Below the pieces are notes generated by a model that made no database searches, was not told where the DNA came from, and was given only the letters and a program-made list of their open reading frames with translations. Below, in pieces: positions 23,246 through 34,804 of a DNA stretch of 64,000 nucleotides. The stretch is from Plutella xylostella. Taxonomy: Eukaryota; Arthropoda; Insecta; Lepidoptera; Plutellidae. How positions within the stretch are numbered: the first letter of the stretch is position 1; every line of letters begins with the position of its first letter. Where the stretch lies: NCBI RefSeq assembly GCF_932276165.1, contig NC_064006.1:5718501-5782500 (forward strand), read 5' to 3'. The position numbers and the translations under genes are program-made.

Positions 23246-24323
23246 TCACAGGCAAAGGTTTCTTTTAAATTACAAGTGACGCTCTGTTCACTAGTTCGTA
23301 ACTGAATGTTGTACAAAGAAAATAAACTATTTCTATTCACACCCCCTGCAGAATAAAATATAATAGAAGATGTAGTCTTAGTAAACAGCACAGAGTACAG
23401 TAGAGCCACTCCACCCGCACTAGTGATGTACCGGACGCGGCGGAGCGAATCGGATGTGGATTTCACAGTTTAGCTCCCGCTTAAAGGATATTGTTTGGCT
23501 ATGCAAGCGCGCGCTCATGCGTGCCTGTATACTTGTGTAGTGTTTTTATTTTTATTACAGATGCTTTAATCCTCGGGCTAACAAGGTTCTGTTTTGTTTG
23601 TGTATGTTTATTGGAATTGTACATAATTATAGGTAGCCGCAAACGGATGAATCTTATTATAATAATAATCTGATTTTTGTGTACAATTAAAATCAATCTA
23701 TCTACTTAAGATACCTTAACCGCTATATGCTAAAAATAGGATATTATAACATATTGTTTACATTACCTTAGATACAAATTATAAAAGAGACTATTAAAAT
23801 CATATTTTAAATTAGATAATAATTTTGTCTTTCAAATACGATAAATTTCAGTTCTTATATCCGGATTTACGGAATAAATCATTTTTATCGACATCCCTAT
23901 TCTATAGATACTTTAGATACGAAACTGTTCGAAAGGTGGATTAAAATTCAGTGGTTTTTCCGCAGACTTTGTGGGCTATCGAGTCAGTATTAAAATGGGT
24001 ACTTAGAAACCAAATAAAAGGGAAGAGCATTCATACATTTCTATGATTTTATAAATATTATGTAGGGTATCTTCTTTTACGACAATACAGTTAGATAGTA
24101 CTTGTTTTATAGAATTTTTAGTTTACAAAAACACAAAAAGTTTATGTTTTATGCCAAAAAATTAATTAAAGTTTACACCACTAAAAAAACTTAAACCACT
24201 ACAAAAAATGCTGAGCCGAGGCCGAGGGGTCTAAGGTCAAAAATACTTATATAATTTTCTTATAGATAGCATACAGTGGTGTGCTTTGTGGGAGGCGTAC
24301 GTAGTGGACTTCTTCTTCATCAT
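23246..24323. other. No recognisable feature
   Basis: AT-rich, non-coding; no family assigned. Confidence 0.4.
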
Positions 24324-24496
24324 TCTTCTACCAGTGGCGGATTTACAAATTTGCCGCCCGTAGGCCATTCAATTTTTGCCGCCCCTACTGACTTCTGAAA
24401 TTCAATTTGTTAGTTTAATCCCGTTATTAGTATGATTGTGAACTTAATGATGTGGATATTTCTATGTCTATCTGTCACCAACTTCAAATGTTTCAT

Positions 24497-24621
24497 CAAA
24501 TCTTATTTAAGGTTCCGTACATCAAAAGGAAAAAAGAAACCCTCATAGGATCACTTTGTTGTCCGGCTGTCTTTTTCTCAGAAACGGGTAAAAATATCAA
24601 AGCTGATATTTCGCAAAGATA
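24497..24621 (+). repeat. GTTCCGTA-type repeat, truncated
   Basis: AAGGTTCCGTACATCAAAAG, TTTTTCTCAGAAACGGGTA and GCTGATATTTCGCA: the same family as 3126-3330. It ends abruptly where the mariner-like remnant begins. Confidence 0.55.
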
Positions 24622-24623
24622 TA

Positions 24624-25178
24624 CAAGGTGGGCCAAAAGTAATCACCCTATTGGAAATTGCTCTCATTTGTACAAATGGCCGCCAATTTCAAATTTGTTT
24701 TGATATTGGTGGACTAGACAAATGCAGAATACAAGTTGACAAGCCATGGAAGCCACACTTCCCAAGAACGCCAAATAATTTTGTATATTCAGTTTTCGGG
24801 TCCCTTTTTTTTCGTTTTATATGTCATTTTTCCCTGCAATATCGCCCGATTTAAACGTTTCAGACAGTTTTTGTGGGTGTTTTTTCAAGACCCGTGTTAA
24901 TGTGAATAAGCCCGTGTCTCTGGAAGCCCTTAAGGACAACATTCGACACGAGTGCGAGAATCTCTCGCCCGAAGGTCTCGCTGATGAGAAATGCCATAAA
25001 AGGAGCCCGTAGGGCAATCAATTGTGACGGCGCCCATTTGGCCAATATCATCTTCTAGACTTTACCAATAAAATTTTAAATGTTCAAATAAACATAGTTA
25101 ATAAAAAAACAGAATCAAAGTTCATTTAGAAAAAAATTAGAGCCAATCATGATAGGATGACTTCTTTTATCCACCTTG
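24624..25178 (+). mobile_element. Mariner-superfamily remnant with TIRs and TA flanks
   Basis: Ends CAAGGTGGGCCAAAAGTAAT and, inverted, CAAGGTGGATAAAAGAAGTC, flanked by TA at 24622-24623 and 25179-25180. At 555 bp it is internally deleted; only the transposase C-terminus remains. Confidence 0.75.
24821..25058 (+). pseudogene. Transposase C-terminal remnant (Tc1/mariner superfamily)
   Basis: Reads AISPDLNVSDSFCGCFFKTR, then VNKPVSLEALKDNIRHE and ENLSPEGLADE, the usual 'SPDL-x-x-x-D-FF/LWG...VNKP-x-TLEALKDNI' ending of insect Tc1/mariner-type transposases. The canonical DFFLW is changed to DSFCGCFF. After a frameshift near 25013 the tail RAINCDGAHLANIIF ends at TAG 25056-25058. All upstream catalytic residues are missing, so it cannot be active. 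It sits inside a TIR-bounded remnant within the hAT element. Confidence 0.7.
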
Positions 25179-25399
25179 TACAAATGTACGGCATCGACAA
25201 ACTGGTAAAATAAATTAATGAAAAAAAAATTTACCTTCCATAGCTGTAAAATGGGGATGATTTTTTTCGTTGATGTAAGGTATTGTACAGGTCTTTCAAA
25301 AATATCAAAGGTCTTCTCAAACCATTTTTTTATTCAGTGACTGGTTTGCGAAATATTAAGCTTAAAACTGCGAATTTTTGGTAGACTCAAGTGACTGTT

Positions 25400-25870
25400 T
25401 GGTCCAAAAATATCACTGATGTAGTACATATGACAAAATTCCACATTATCGACATAACTGGCGACCGAATGGCGTAGTGGTTAGTGACCCTGACTACTGA
25501 GCCGAAGGTCCCGGGTTCGATTCCCGGCTGGGGCAGATATTTGTTCTCGGGTCTTGGGTGTTGATATTTATATTTAGTATCTATCTATCTATGAATTTGT
25601 GTAGATATATCAGCTGTCCGACACCCATAACACAGGTTCTGCCTAGCTTGGGGTCGGATGGCCGTGTGTGAGATGTCCCCATATTTTTTTTTTATAACTA
25701 CCATTACAGCCGTTTCCAGTTTCTCCAAATTCGAAAGTATTCCCGCCGCTTCTTGTCGCGTTACAGGCTTTTCAGTAATATCATATTTGATTGATTTCAA
25801 AGAATATGCATGCCAAGAATCTCTTTAACTATCACATGCTTCTTTTCTGGCTGACCATCGTCTCAAATTA
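25400..25870 (-). pseudogene. hAT transposase remnant, ZMYM1-like, split by a SINE
   Basis: On the minus strand from about 25862 the translation is RWSARKEACDS, a stop, then KSIKYDITEKPVTRQEAAGI and LSNLEKLETAVMVV. This matches the 'TRWSAR-x-EA...LxxLE-LET' region of hAT transposases annotated as zinc finger MYM-type 1-like. The frame is interrupted at 25693 by a SINE (to 25460). If the SINE and one copy of its short TSD are skipped, the frame continues with MWNFV...TSV, which fits the usual 'WN-x-x-L...TS' continuation. Stops and missing N- and C-terminal parts mark it as dead. Direction agrees with a minus-oriented hAT element. Confidence 0.6.
25460..25693 (+). mobile_element. tRNA-derived SINE, family A head with a different body
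   Basis: Head GCGACCGAATGGCGTAGTGG with a perfect B box GGTTCGATTCC and 'gatatttgttctcgggtctt', then a different body: (CTAT)n, CAGCTGTCCGACACCCATAA, GGGGTCGGATGGCCGTGTGT and GAGATGTCCCC, with a T-rich end. Short possible TSD ATAACT at 25454-25459 and 25694-25699. Confidence 0.75.
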
Positions 25871-25983
25871 ACTCTATTCCGGGTTTTGCCTTTCCCGATT
25901 TCACTCATTTATTTAAGCCAGCGTTATGTCGAGTTTACAAAAATTCCTGTAGCAGCATGAAAAAGCGGCAATCTTGGCTAGTT

Positions 25984-26073
25984 TAAGACGTGACATAAGT
26001 TATGCATCGCGCTCACTCACATCGCGCAGCCTCAAGAGCGAGCGCGACGACTTCGAACTTTTGTCACGACTTA
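25984..26073. mobile_element. Small MITE, TTAAGACGTGACA ends
   Basis: TTAAGACGTGACATAAGTT and its near-complement AACTTTTGTCACGACTTAA bound about 90 bp of GC-richer DNA with GCGCTC / GAGCGCG words. Confidence 0.5.
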
Positions 26074-26212
26074 AATGCGCCCCGTACTAGCCCTTCTGAG
26101 CATGATTCAGCAGCCACAGTTGCCACTAAATTCAAAGAATATAGGTACATACTGATTATATGACAGTGCGTTTATTTATATGTAGATTGTGTACAGGTAA
26201 ATTTATATTAAA

Positions 26213-26790
26213 AAAACCGGCCAAGTGCGAGTCGGGCTCGCGCACAAAGGGTTCCGTAGCAGCAAATATAATTTACAGTTAAATCAACCTATCTCAAAAA
26301 CTATAAGAGATACTTTGATCAAACCAAAAATCGTTGAAAGAGTTAATTAGCATGCATCACCTCTATTTTTTTTAGAATTTTATACCCCGTAGTTATAAAA
26401 ATAGAGGGGGGGGGACATACTTTTTACGACTTTGAGAGCTGATATCTCACAACCGTTCACTTTAAGAAAAATGTTTTTTAGAAAACTTTATATCATTTTA
26501 AAAGACCTTTTCATTGATACCCCACACGGGTATGTACATCGAAAAAAAATTTTCATCCCTCAGTTACATGTATGGGGGGCCCCACCCCCAATTCTTTTTT
26601 TTACTATTTAGTGTCATATTTTTGTAGCGGTTCATACAACACATATTCCCATCAAATTTCATCACTGTAGTACTTATAGTTTCCGAGTAAATCGGCTGTG
26701 ACAGACGGACAGACGGACAGACGGACAGACGGACATGACGAAACTATAAGGGTTGCGTTTTTGCCATTTTGGCTACGGAACCCTAAAAAA
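26213..26790 (+). repeat. Full-length dispersed repeat, CCGGCCAAGTGCGAGTCGGG type
   Basis: Starts AACCGGCCAAGTGCGAGTCG, contains GGGTTCCGTAGCAGC, a run of ACGGACAG units at 26699-26738 and ends TTTGGCTACGGAACCCTAAA. Inverted GGTTCCGTAG / CTACGGAACC words bound it. A repeat type I recall as very common in Lepidoptera. Confidence 0.7.
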
Positions 26791-26888
26791 CTGTAAAATA
26801 AAAAATGCTAAATTTGCCGCCCCTCTAAATCTGCCGCCCTAGGCACTGGCCTTTTTGGCCTATAGGTAAATCCGCCACTGTCTTCTAC

Positions 26889-27460
26889 CTTGTTATATGT
26901 CTCTTCTCCTGTAGCCCCCAAATCCCCCGATTGGCTCAACCTCGTGCAGAAAAAAGAAATTTGTTTGTACAGGAAGCAGATAAAAGGTTTTTTGGAGCAC
27001 TTTTTGCTGCGGTTTAGTTATAATCAGGGCTTGTGTACAGTTGGGACTCCAACAACACTTTTGTGACTAATGTTGTTTTTAAAATGTTTCGTAAAACCTT
27101 TCGAAAGCACACTTTTCTAAAGTAAGTACTTTAAAGTGAAAAAATAAGGCCTGAATTACTGATGATAGCGAGCATAGTGGCATTTATTTTAACAGAGTTA
27201 TACATAAATAATATAATATATATCACAAGGGGTCATTAGTCATTTAGATCTCTACACCCAAGATACAAATAGGTAAGTATCTCTATTTAAATAAATGTCT
27301 GTCCGGTCGGAACACAAACCCGGGTGCAGATTTCCGCCCGTTCGTTGTTAATCATTATGTTGATTTATATAGGGTTGTTTTGTCAGTATCCGACCCAACA
27401 TTGAGAAGCATGTCTTTATTTAGATTTATTACAGATTAGTATTTATATTAGTGGCTGACT
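26889..27460. other. No recognisable feature
   Basis: Non-coding; nothing assigned. Confidence 0.4.
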
Positions 27461-27472
27461 TGCGAGTCACCT

Positions 27473-27562
27473 TCTGGGTGAAGGCGCCTATCTGTAAAGC
27501 TGAATAAGTCCCTTATGGCCGACTTCAGTAAATAGGTTCCATTAAGAAAAAAAAAAAAAAAA
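27473..27562 (+). mobile_element. 90-bp retro-insert with poly(A) tail and 12-bp TSD
   Basis: Insert CTGGGTGAAGGCGCCTATCT... ends in 16 A residues (27547-27562) and is flanked by identical 12-bp copies of GCGAGTCACCTT (27461-27472 and 27563-27574). This is the signature of target-primed reverse transcription, 5'-truncated. The source (LINE 3' end or processed transcript) is not identified. Confidence 0.85.
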
Positions 27563-27964
27563 GCGAGTCACCTTAGATGACCTCTTCATAGATTACAGCA
27601 GGATAATTGCACAATTGAACATGTATTGTCCTCAAGACTATTATAATAGTTTATAAATCGTTCTACACTCTATCTCTAACAAAACTCGTCTAAACACTAA
27701 ACTGTTCCTTCATCCATTAGCCTACATGTGTACGATCATTAGATGGGTACTCGGGTTCACTGTTCACATAACATTAGTCCCCTAGAGTTGCACCTCGTTT
27801 ACACAAAAACAGTCTCTGTTGCACAGACATAAAGCTTACCACTGGTAATCCATTTTGTAAGGAGAGAACATATAGGATTATACGGCCATATTCAAATTTC
27901 CATGTAAAGGGGTCAAGACTCAGGTCGAACTACATACGATTAGGTACAGTTGGTTACAAAATTA

Positions 27965-28180
27965 TTTGTACCTTTTTCTGCAGCCGCAGCCTATGTTTAT
28001 CCACTGCAGGGTATATGCCTCTACATGTTACGTGAAGTACCACGGTCCTGTCCTGTCCACTCCACACCTATCCGGTTTGGTCCAGCCACTTTCCTAATGT
28101 CAACGGAACAAAAGGTCAGTGGTCTACCGACTTGACTGATCGCTGCCCTTATCTCGCCCGCCTCTCCAACACCGTCAACA
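27965..28180 (-). pseudogene. RTE-type LINE ORF C-terminal remnant
   Basis: Minus-strand reading includes SVDIRKVAGPNRIGVEWTGQ and, shifted, DRT-like and 'tgcagtgg' words; RTE-type proteins end with DDIRKVAGxxWMRxAQDR...GEAYxLQW. Several changes and frameshifts. No N-terminal part. Confidence 0.5.
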
Positions 28181-28757
28181 CTAATTAAGTATGTATTTGT
28201 TAAATCGAAGTAAAATCGTGGCCGCGTTGCAGGAAGGCCAAACAAGTCAAGCCACTTTATGAAATTAGTTTTTTAGTACTTCACAAAAGCATTTTTAAAC
28301 CGTGGTTTTATGACTACTACTGTTGGCCTGTTTAAAACCAGCAGCTTCGTATTTATTTGATGGATAAATTGCATTTATGTTTAGTGGTACTGAAAGAAGG
28401 TGTGACGTCACACACTATTTCAAATAACAATAAAAAATACTACTTATCTGCTTTAAATTAAAATTCAGGAAAAACAATATTACTTACTCATTAGTTATAT
28501 GAAATTTCGTTTCAGCAAGATACAAAGTGAGTACATATTTATGTGTCCCACTGTACTGGCTCGATTAGCATCGCTAATTCGACGTGCTGTGTTTGCTTCC
28601 ATCCGCCGCCTATCTACCGGCATGCTACCCCACTGCTACCTACTGCACTCCAAGGTAGTTTTATCTATGCATTATGAATTCATGCATATACTATGCTCAC
28701 GATCGAATCCTCGAAAAGGTAAGTAGTAGGTAGAGCTGTCAAGCTTTTCGCATTATA
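28181..28757. other. No recognisable feature
   Basis: Non-coding stretch; nothing assigned. Confidence 0.4.
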
Positions 28758-28986
28758 CAGTCACGGGCAAAGAAAAGGTTCCACTGAGAAAAGCATCAAA
28801 TTACTCCGAAACGGAAAAGGATAGGTGAATGGGCCCTTCTGCAACATTGAAGTACATTTCAGAGAGCATCAGGATATTACTAAAACCGTAAATATTATGA
28901 TCTAATTCTAAATTAAATGTTTGAAAAAATTGGGGTCATTTGGCGTCGGAATTTTTTAAGAAGAACTTTTTTATTGCTTGCTATTG
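28758..28986 (+). mobile_element. TA MITE, CACTCACGGGCAATG family
   Basis: 229 bp. Starts CAGTCACGGGCAAAGAAAAG and ends TTATTGCTTGCTATTG with TA at 28756-28757 and 28987-28988. Internal TTCTGCAACATTGAAGTACA and GAGCATCAGGATAT match 18017-18235. Confidence 0.8.
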
Positions 28987-29531
28987 TATTTATTTAACTG
29001 CACAAGTTGCTAAAATACTCCAAACGTATCTATTTTAACATGTTCATTCGACGCACTGGACGAAAATGTGTTTGTTGGCTTTGTGAAATCATAATCTTTC
29101 GCGCAACAGTCATCATTGTACTCAAAAGGGTATTGAGAACCTTTTTCATACTTGGGTCCGAGTCCCATTTCACTCAAAATCTATTCAACAGTTCTGTTGA
29201 CATGAAAATGTGTCTTATAGGCACAGGGTGAAAATTTATCTGTGAACTTCTCGTCGGCAGGTACCTAAATAGTTGTATTTGAGAAATAATGAGCAATTGG
29301 GCATGATTTATTATAACACCAATTGACAGCATGCTGAGCTGGTGCCTTTTTACTGCTTGTCTTGCATTAAATATAATATTATTTACTTACTGTATTTCTT
29401 GTTGTTGTCATTGTGTAAAATATTTAAAACGTTCTTTACCATAGGTACCTATTTATAAATAAAACATTGCGAAAAATACCAGCCCGTTCCATACTAAAAA
29501 TTTATATTAACTTGTCAACCAAAATGTATGC
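28987..29531. other. No recognisable feature
   Basis: AT-rich, non-coding. Confidence 0.4.
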
Positions 29532-29625
29532 AACAAATTTTAAAACCGACTTTGAAAAACCTACCTACATTATGTATAGACAAATTGAGAACCTCCTCCT
29601 TTCTTAGAAGTCGGTTAATTTTCTA
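29532..29625. mobile_element. Small inverted-repeat element, ACCGACTT ends
   Basis: AAAACCGACTTTGAAAAACC and, inverted, AACCGACTTCTAAGAAAGGA bound a sequence with GAGAACCTCCTCC. Confidence 0.45.
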
Positions 29626-30394
29626 AGGGGTATTTTTCGGTTCATCCGATATTTTTCACATTAATCTGACAACGGCAAGTTCACTGAAGAAATTCCATAC
29701 TGTAAAGGTAGATAAGATCTTTGGTAAACTTTGGAGGGCTCGTTTCTGTTTGGGCACACTGCTGCGGTATAACTAGGTGTACTTAGATAGAGTCGTGTTT
29801 CACAAAATCAGGGTCAATACCCGAGAGGCCATACAGAAAAGCGTAGAGGTAGAATTATAATTAAAAATAAATAATTTTTAGATCTATCATTAATTTATGT
29901 TTGTCTCTCATTGTTTCAGTAATGAAACTCTAACATTTACTTATCCATGATTTCATAGATACCTGCCATATTATTATGAAAGCTAATGTTAGCCGGTGGT
30001 TCAATGGTACATTTTGAAATCTCATCGTATTTATAAACAAGATTCCCCGAATTCCCACCGGAAACCCCACAGCGCTAGCGGGAAAAGGGAAGTAATAATG
30101 AAATTAATTTAAAAGGTGATAATATTTGAAGGACCATAGTTTCTAAGTCGGCCATTTTGCTTCTCAAATAGCTTGGTAGATTGTGTTGAATATAGATGAG
30201 CGTATTACCTCGGTCGCCGCTGCGTTGTTTTTACGGCACTACTTGTACTAAAAGGTTTCTGGTCTTGGTTTTTACGACGCTCTAAAACATATCTGCGACT
30301 GACGTTTATTGCAAATTGTTAGTGTTATACAATAAAGCTCTAGAGGTAACGTGGCTGATCGTAAGGGTTCTAATTATCTATAACTGCCTCATCG
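29626..30394. other. No recognisable feature
   Basis: Non-coding; a CCGAATTCCCACCGG stretch at 30047 hints at a Helitron-like fragment. Confidence 0.35.
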
Positions 30395-30660
30395 TCGGCT
30401 AATAATCTTCCACTGCTGGACTTCTCTCCCAAGGAGCGCCACAACACTCTGTCCTCAGCCTTCCTCATCCAGCCACTACCAGCCACTTGTTTAGGGTCGT
30501 CAGTCCAGCAGGCAGGGTGGCTCTGGCTACGTTTGCCAGTTCGTGGTCATCGGTTCTTCGGCATATATGGCCAACTCACTGCCACTTCTATTTGTAGATT
30601 TTAAGACCTATATCGGGTCTCTTACGATGGCTGATAAAATCGAGATGGTTATACAACGAT
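30395..30660 (-). pseudogene. RTE-type LINE ORF C-terminal remnant
   Basis: Minus-strand translation gives KWQ-x-VGHICRRTDDH-like and GSGWMRKAEDRVLWRSLGE, the same ending as the plus-strand copy at 37021-37293, with stops and small deletions. It ends near 30390 at the 'attattagccgacgatgag' tail. Confidence 0.7.
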
Positions 30661-32009
30661 TAGGGACCTATATTGAACGCATGCTAGACAGCAAAAGAGT
30701 ATATTATGGTAGAACACGAGAAAGAGCCACATACAAACTAGTGCTACCAAAAACAGTTTATTTATTCTATTTTCAAACAATACCGGTGGATCGATATAAG
30801 TGGGTTTGTTTGATGTGCGCTGTGTTTGATAGGTAACTGGCAGCGAGACAGCCTATCTACACACTGGCCACTACTCCGGCCAAAAAAATAAAACGTCAGT
30901 TTAAAGTGCATGTTCGAAAATAAAATTCAGATATTTTGAGCAGTTAACGACGATGTCAATTTACGAAGTAGAAGTATGTTATTTGTTCAATGCTTAGATT
31001 AAAAATATACGTTTGTATTAATATATCGTGTATAACGGTTTTAATTTTATTATTTTACTACTCTCAAAACTTTGATATATATGAATTTGATAAACAGATT
31101 GAAATTTCGAAATAAATTTTGAAAAATGTTTTGACAAGGTACTAAAATATAACATTATTCCTACCAATACCTAAGGGTTTTAAAGTAAATTGAGTTATTT
31201 CTACACAGAACATTTGCTACAATTGGGTGTGGAATGAATGCTCAATTTTTTATTTCTACCCAATTGATATAAACTCGCAAAAGGTATGTAGCACAAAGAA
31301 AATACCGACCCAAAATACGAGATATCTTTATCATCAGTGAAGACCCTAATATTTTGTAAATTACCCTTCTTCTTTACGACCCTTTGGGCTCTTTACGAGC
31401 ACACTATTATTACTCATTGTTTCCTAAACATACCCCTCGCACTCGCGAGACAGAGGCAGTACAGAGTTTAAGCTTCTCAAATACGGATGCCGTAATTTTA
31501 AGAGGTTTTTTTTCCTGTATCGTGTCGGATTCGCTTTCTGTCATGCTGAATATTTCACTTACTTATAAAAGGTGCCAAATCAACATCACATGCAATGTGT
31601 TGATACAGATTAGAGATTGGCAGTCAACTATCCAAAAAAAAGGTGTATGTGGTGCCTTTTTTACAATATGCAACAGTATAATAATATCATTTGGTTATGA
31701 TTTTTAAACGAGGAAGTGTCATATCTACAATTTCTCATAAGTCCCACTACTGTACCCTCTTTTTTCGTTTTGATGTTTCACAAGATATGTGGGTACATAA
31801 ACGATAAAATGTGCACATATATTCCGTTTTCAGCGTGACTTTGTACAACATTGTTTATATATTAAGTCAAGCTGTTGCCGGTGAGGTTTGAATCCCCATA
31901 TTCTGTGTAATTACATTGTAGGCCGCTGTAAATGCATTGTAAGTAATTATTTCATAAATGTGGTTTCTATACCTTCACAATTTGTGTGTTTATATGACGT
32001 CGGATATAC
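30661..32009. other. No recognisable gene
   Basis: ORFs here are short and unrelated to any pattern I know; none has supporting features. Confidence 0.4.
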
Positions 32010-32118
32010 GCGCCGCCCTGTAGGTTGGCTGGTAGAAAATGCTTTTAGCATTAAGCCCACCTTTTGTACATTTATTTTATATTTGTGCAATAAAGTATTA
32101 AATAAATAAATAAATAAA
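32010..32118 (+). mobile_element. LINE 3' tail, AATGC-hairpin type
   Basis: TAGGTTGGCTGGTAGAAAAT, hairpin AATGC-TTTTA-GCATT at 32038-32052, AGCCCACCTTTTGTAC, 'ttgtgcaataaagtattaaa' and (TAAA)n end. Confidence 0.7.
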
Positions 32119-32884
32119 GCCTGGGGTCACGTTGCGAGATAAATTTTTGCACCTATTTTGACACTACCCAAATCATATTATATTTCCAATTTGATGAAAG
32201 TCTGTTTATTCTAGCTATCACTGACAACTTTACTGTAGACAAAGCCTTATTATACCTATTATGTAGATAACCAAGCTTTTATATTGTATTAGTAAACTTA
32301 AGCATATATTTTTAAAATTTCGGTTTCGCAGGGAGATTTTTCAGCAGAAAACGCCCGTCAATAAAATAGTTCCCGTGTCTGTGCTAACAAACAGATGCGC
32401 TGACATCATATTTTATAGTGGATTCAGTGCTTCTCTTTGTATAGCTCGTGTTCATCGATATCACGTCGTCTTTTATACGTATATTATACAGGGTCTTAAA
32501 AGAGTAATCATCACGAACATGCAACTAAATATTTAAGGCTTTACAAGTTACTACCAGCTCTACATACAAGCCTATAAAATATACTTGTACAGTAAAATGG
32601 AGTTGAAGTGATTCGCAATCTTCATTCTTCTCAAAAGTTTTCACGTCATAATTATATTGAAATTGTTTATAAAAGATTTTGATTATGAACCGCATTAAGT
32701 AAGTACAACGGGCATGCTTCTATTGACGGATAAAATATGAGAATCGCGCGCTGACGAGCTCTGCACGGTTGCTGCCGGTGCTGGCATCAACTCGACTGCG
32801 GACTCGACTGGAAATCATAGTGTTTTCTTCCTACCTATTACCACCGCCTGATAATACCTACCGAATAGAGTTATTCTACTCGGT
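32119..32884. other. No recognisable feature
   Basis: Non-coding; nothing assigned. Confidence 0.4.
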
Positions 32885-33165
32885 ATGTGTAATTTATTTA
32901 TTTATGCTTTTATTGCACAATTTACAAAAGTAGATGTACAATGAGGTGGACTTAATGCTAAGAGCATTCTCTACCAGTCAACCTGCAGGAGATTCAGGAG
33001 CAGAAAGTAGGGAAGTGCAAAAAAATAACAAAAATCACAATCAATCAATGAATCTCACAAAAAATACCTACACAAAATCTACCATAATTATACCTACATA
33101 TATAAAAAAAATATTATATAAACCTATACCTAACATTCTAATCCTAACTAACTAATATAGTAATC
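32885..33165 (-). mobile_element. LINE 3' tail, minus orientation
   Basis: Inverse of the copy at 53820-54118: both have a (TAAA) end, 'ttgcacaatttacaaaagta', GTGGACTT with hairpin 'aatgctaagagcatt', CTACCAGTCAACCTGCAGGA and the upstream 'acacaaaatctaccataat'. About 280 bp of 3' UTR. Confidence 0.75.
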
Positions 33166-33699
33166 AGGGTATATCAGGAGAGTAGGTACAGGGTGGAATG
33201 TTATCTATGAACTTGATAAAATGCTAGGGAACGGCCTCGTAACCTGTCATAAAATATCTCTGGACGAAAGTAGTACCTTCATTATTTTCTGTGCTTTTTA
33301 ATAACATTAAAATAAGTACCTACATTGTAGGTAAGTACTAAACGCGAAATATCCAAAAATTGCAAGTATTTTTGTTTGAAGTTTAAATTATTGAATCTAA
33401 TCTTAGCAAAATGTTAACCCTGTGTTGAAGAACAAATTTCGGTTTAATCAAGCCGCGATTAATCGGCTTATTTTACAATATTACAGACAACAAACTAGGC
33501 TTAAGCAGTGTTTACTTTAATTAACTTGAAATTCAGTTGGGCTGACCGACGTGTTCGTCTTTTATTTGTAGAGTAGATTTATTTGTAATGTGACATGTAT
33601 TTATACATAGTAATAACCCATATTTCTTACATTTTATAAGTTTAATCGCATGATCTCCTACGGCGAGGCCACATGAAGTGTTATGAAGATTCTTAGATA
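33166..33699. other. No recognisable feature
   Basis: Non-coding; nothing assigned. Confidence 0.4.
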
Positions 33700-33885
33700 T
33701 CCTAACTAATATTATAAATGCGAAAGTAAGCTGTGTCTGTCGTCTGTCTGTCTGTTACTCTTTCACGTCAAAACTACTGAACAGATTTGGTATACATTAT
33801 GGTCTAAGAACATAGGCTACTTTTTATCCCGGAATTCCCACGGGAAAACTTTTTAAGGCGAAGCGAAGCTCGCGGAGACAGCTAG
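33700..33885 (+). mobile_element. Helitron-like short element
   Basis: Starts TCCTAACTAATATTATAAAT, contains GCGAAAGTAAGCTGTGTCTG, CTTTCACGTCAAAACTACTG, TAGGCTACTTTTTATCCCGG and GCGAAGCGAAGC, ends ACAGCTAG|T. TC start and CTAG end fit a non-autonomous Helitron. Confidence 0.65.
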
Positions 33886-34804
33886 TTGAATATAAGGTAT
33901 TAAAAACAACGCAAATTGCATTAAAAAAAATGTTTTTACAAGGCCGAGCCACAAATTAAACCCAAGAAAATAAAGTTCTGATTTTACTGTAGTGTCCATC
34001 GAAAGGACTATAAAATTCGGAGGTGAAAACGTAAAACATCTTATTTGGGGTGCACGAAAGTAGCCTAGCTAGGTGCTAGGTTAAAAAAGGGCACAATAAG
34101 GGTAAGCATAAGGGTGACTCAGACCATTTTAAAAATGGTGGAAAACAAAGTATAATATTGCTTCTCCATGTAAATTAACTTTGTGGTCACGTGAATTTAC
34201 TATTGGAATGTTTTGGAGGATTATGGGAAGTCGATTCAATAACAATTTCCAAAAGTCGTAGAGCAAAAGTTGCGCAGAATGACCCACCGAGACATCCTCT
34301 CTTGGGTTACTTCTTTTCTTACCTTCATTTGTACTTTTTCACGTGGACAGTAGGTGAACTTTTACCACGGTGACAACATGGTGACAAACACCAGATGCCC
34401 TTAAGTGTCATTTGTTTGTCACCGAAACGCAAAGCTAAAAAGAAAATGTCCCAAGCCAGCGATAACAAAGTGGGCATATAAATTGTAGTAGCATTCATAA
34501 ATTGTAGTCTGTTTCAGCAGTAGCTATAAAACTAAATTTCGGTTAGTACCTTTCAACTAGAGCTATAAATTGGAAAGGACAGGTACAGTGGGTGAGAAGT
34601 ATCGATTTGGTACTCACTACTCAACTATGGTAGGTATATAAAATTCGTATGGAAATGTGTTGTGGAAATAATAAATCAGGAAAAGATATAGACGCCGTTT
34701 AAATTATCTCGAGAATTAGATATCAAACTGATAGCGGTAAGGGAAGTTAAAAAAACAAACAAAAAAAACCTTATCCAAGCATTACTAGCTGTTTGTGTAA
34801 AGGG
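33886..34804. other. Mostly unassigned; MITE arm at 34240-34305
   Basis: 34240-34290 (TTTCCAAAAGTCGTAGAGCA then AAAGTTGCGCAGAATGACCC) is an arm of the fold-back/TIR MITE family of 3439-3599. The rest is unassigned. Confidence 0.45.

Larger units (their letters stand above)
24332..26880 (-). mobile_element. hAT element with 8-bp TSD, internally invaded
   Basis: Ends CAGTGGCGGATTTAC (24332-24346) and GTAAATCCGCCACTG (26866-26880) are inverted repeats beginning CAGTGG, typical of hAT. The 8 bp on either side are identical, TCTTCTAC (24324-24331 and 26881-26888), the TSD size of hAT. A minus-strand ZMYM1-like transposase remnant lies near 25400-25870. Later insertions inside: repeat at 24497-24621, mariner-like remnant 24624-25178, SINE 25460-25693, MITE 25984-26073 and repeat 26213-26790. 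Confidence 0.85.
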
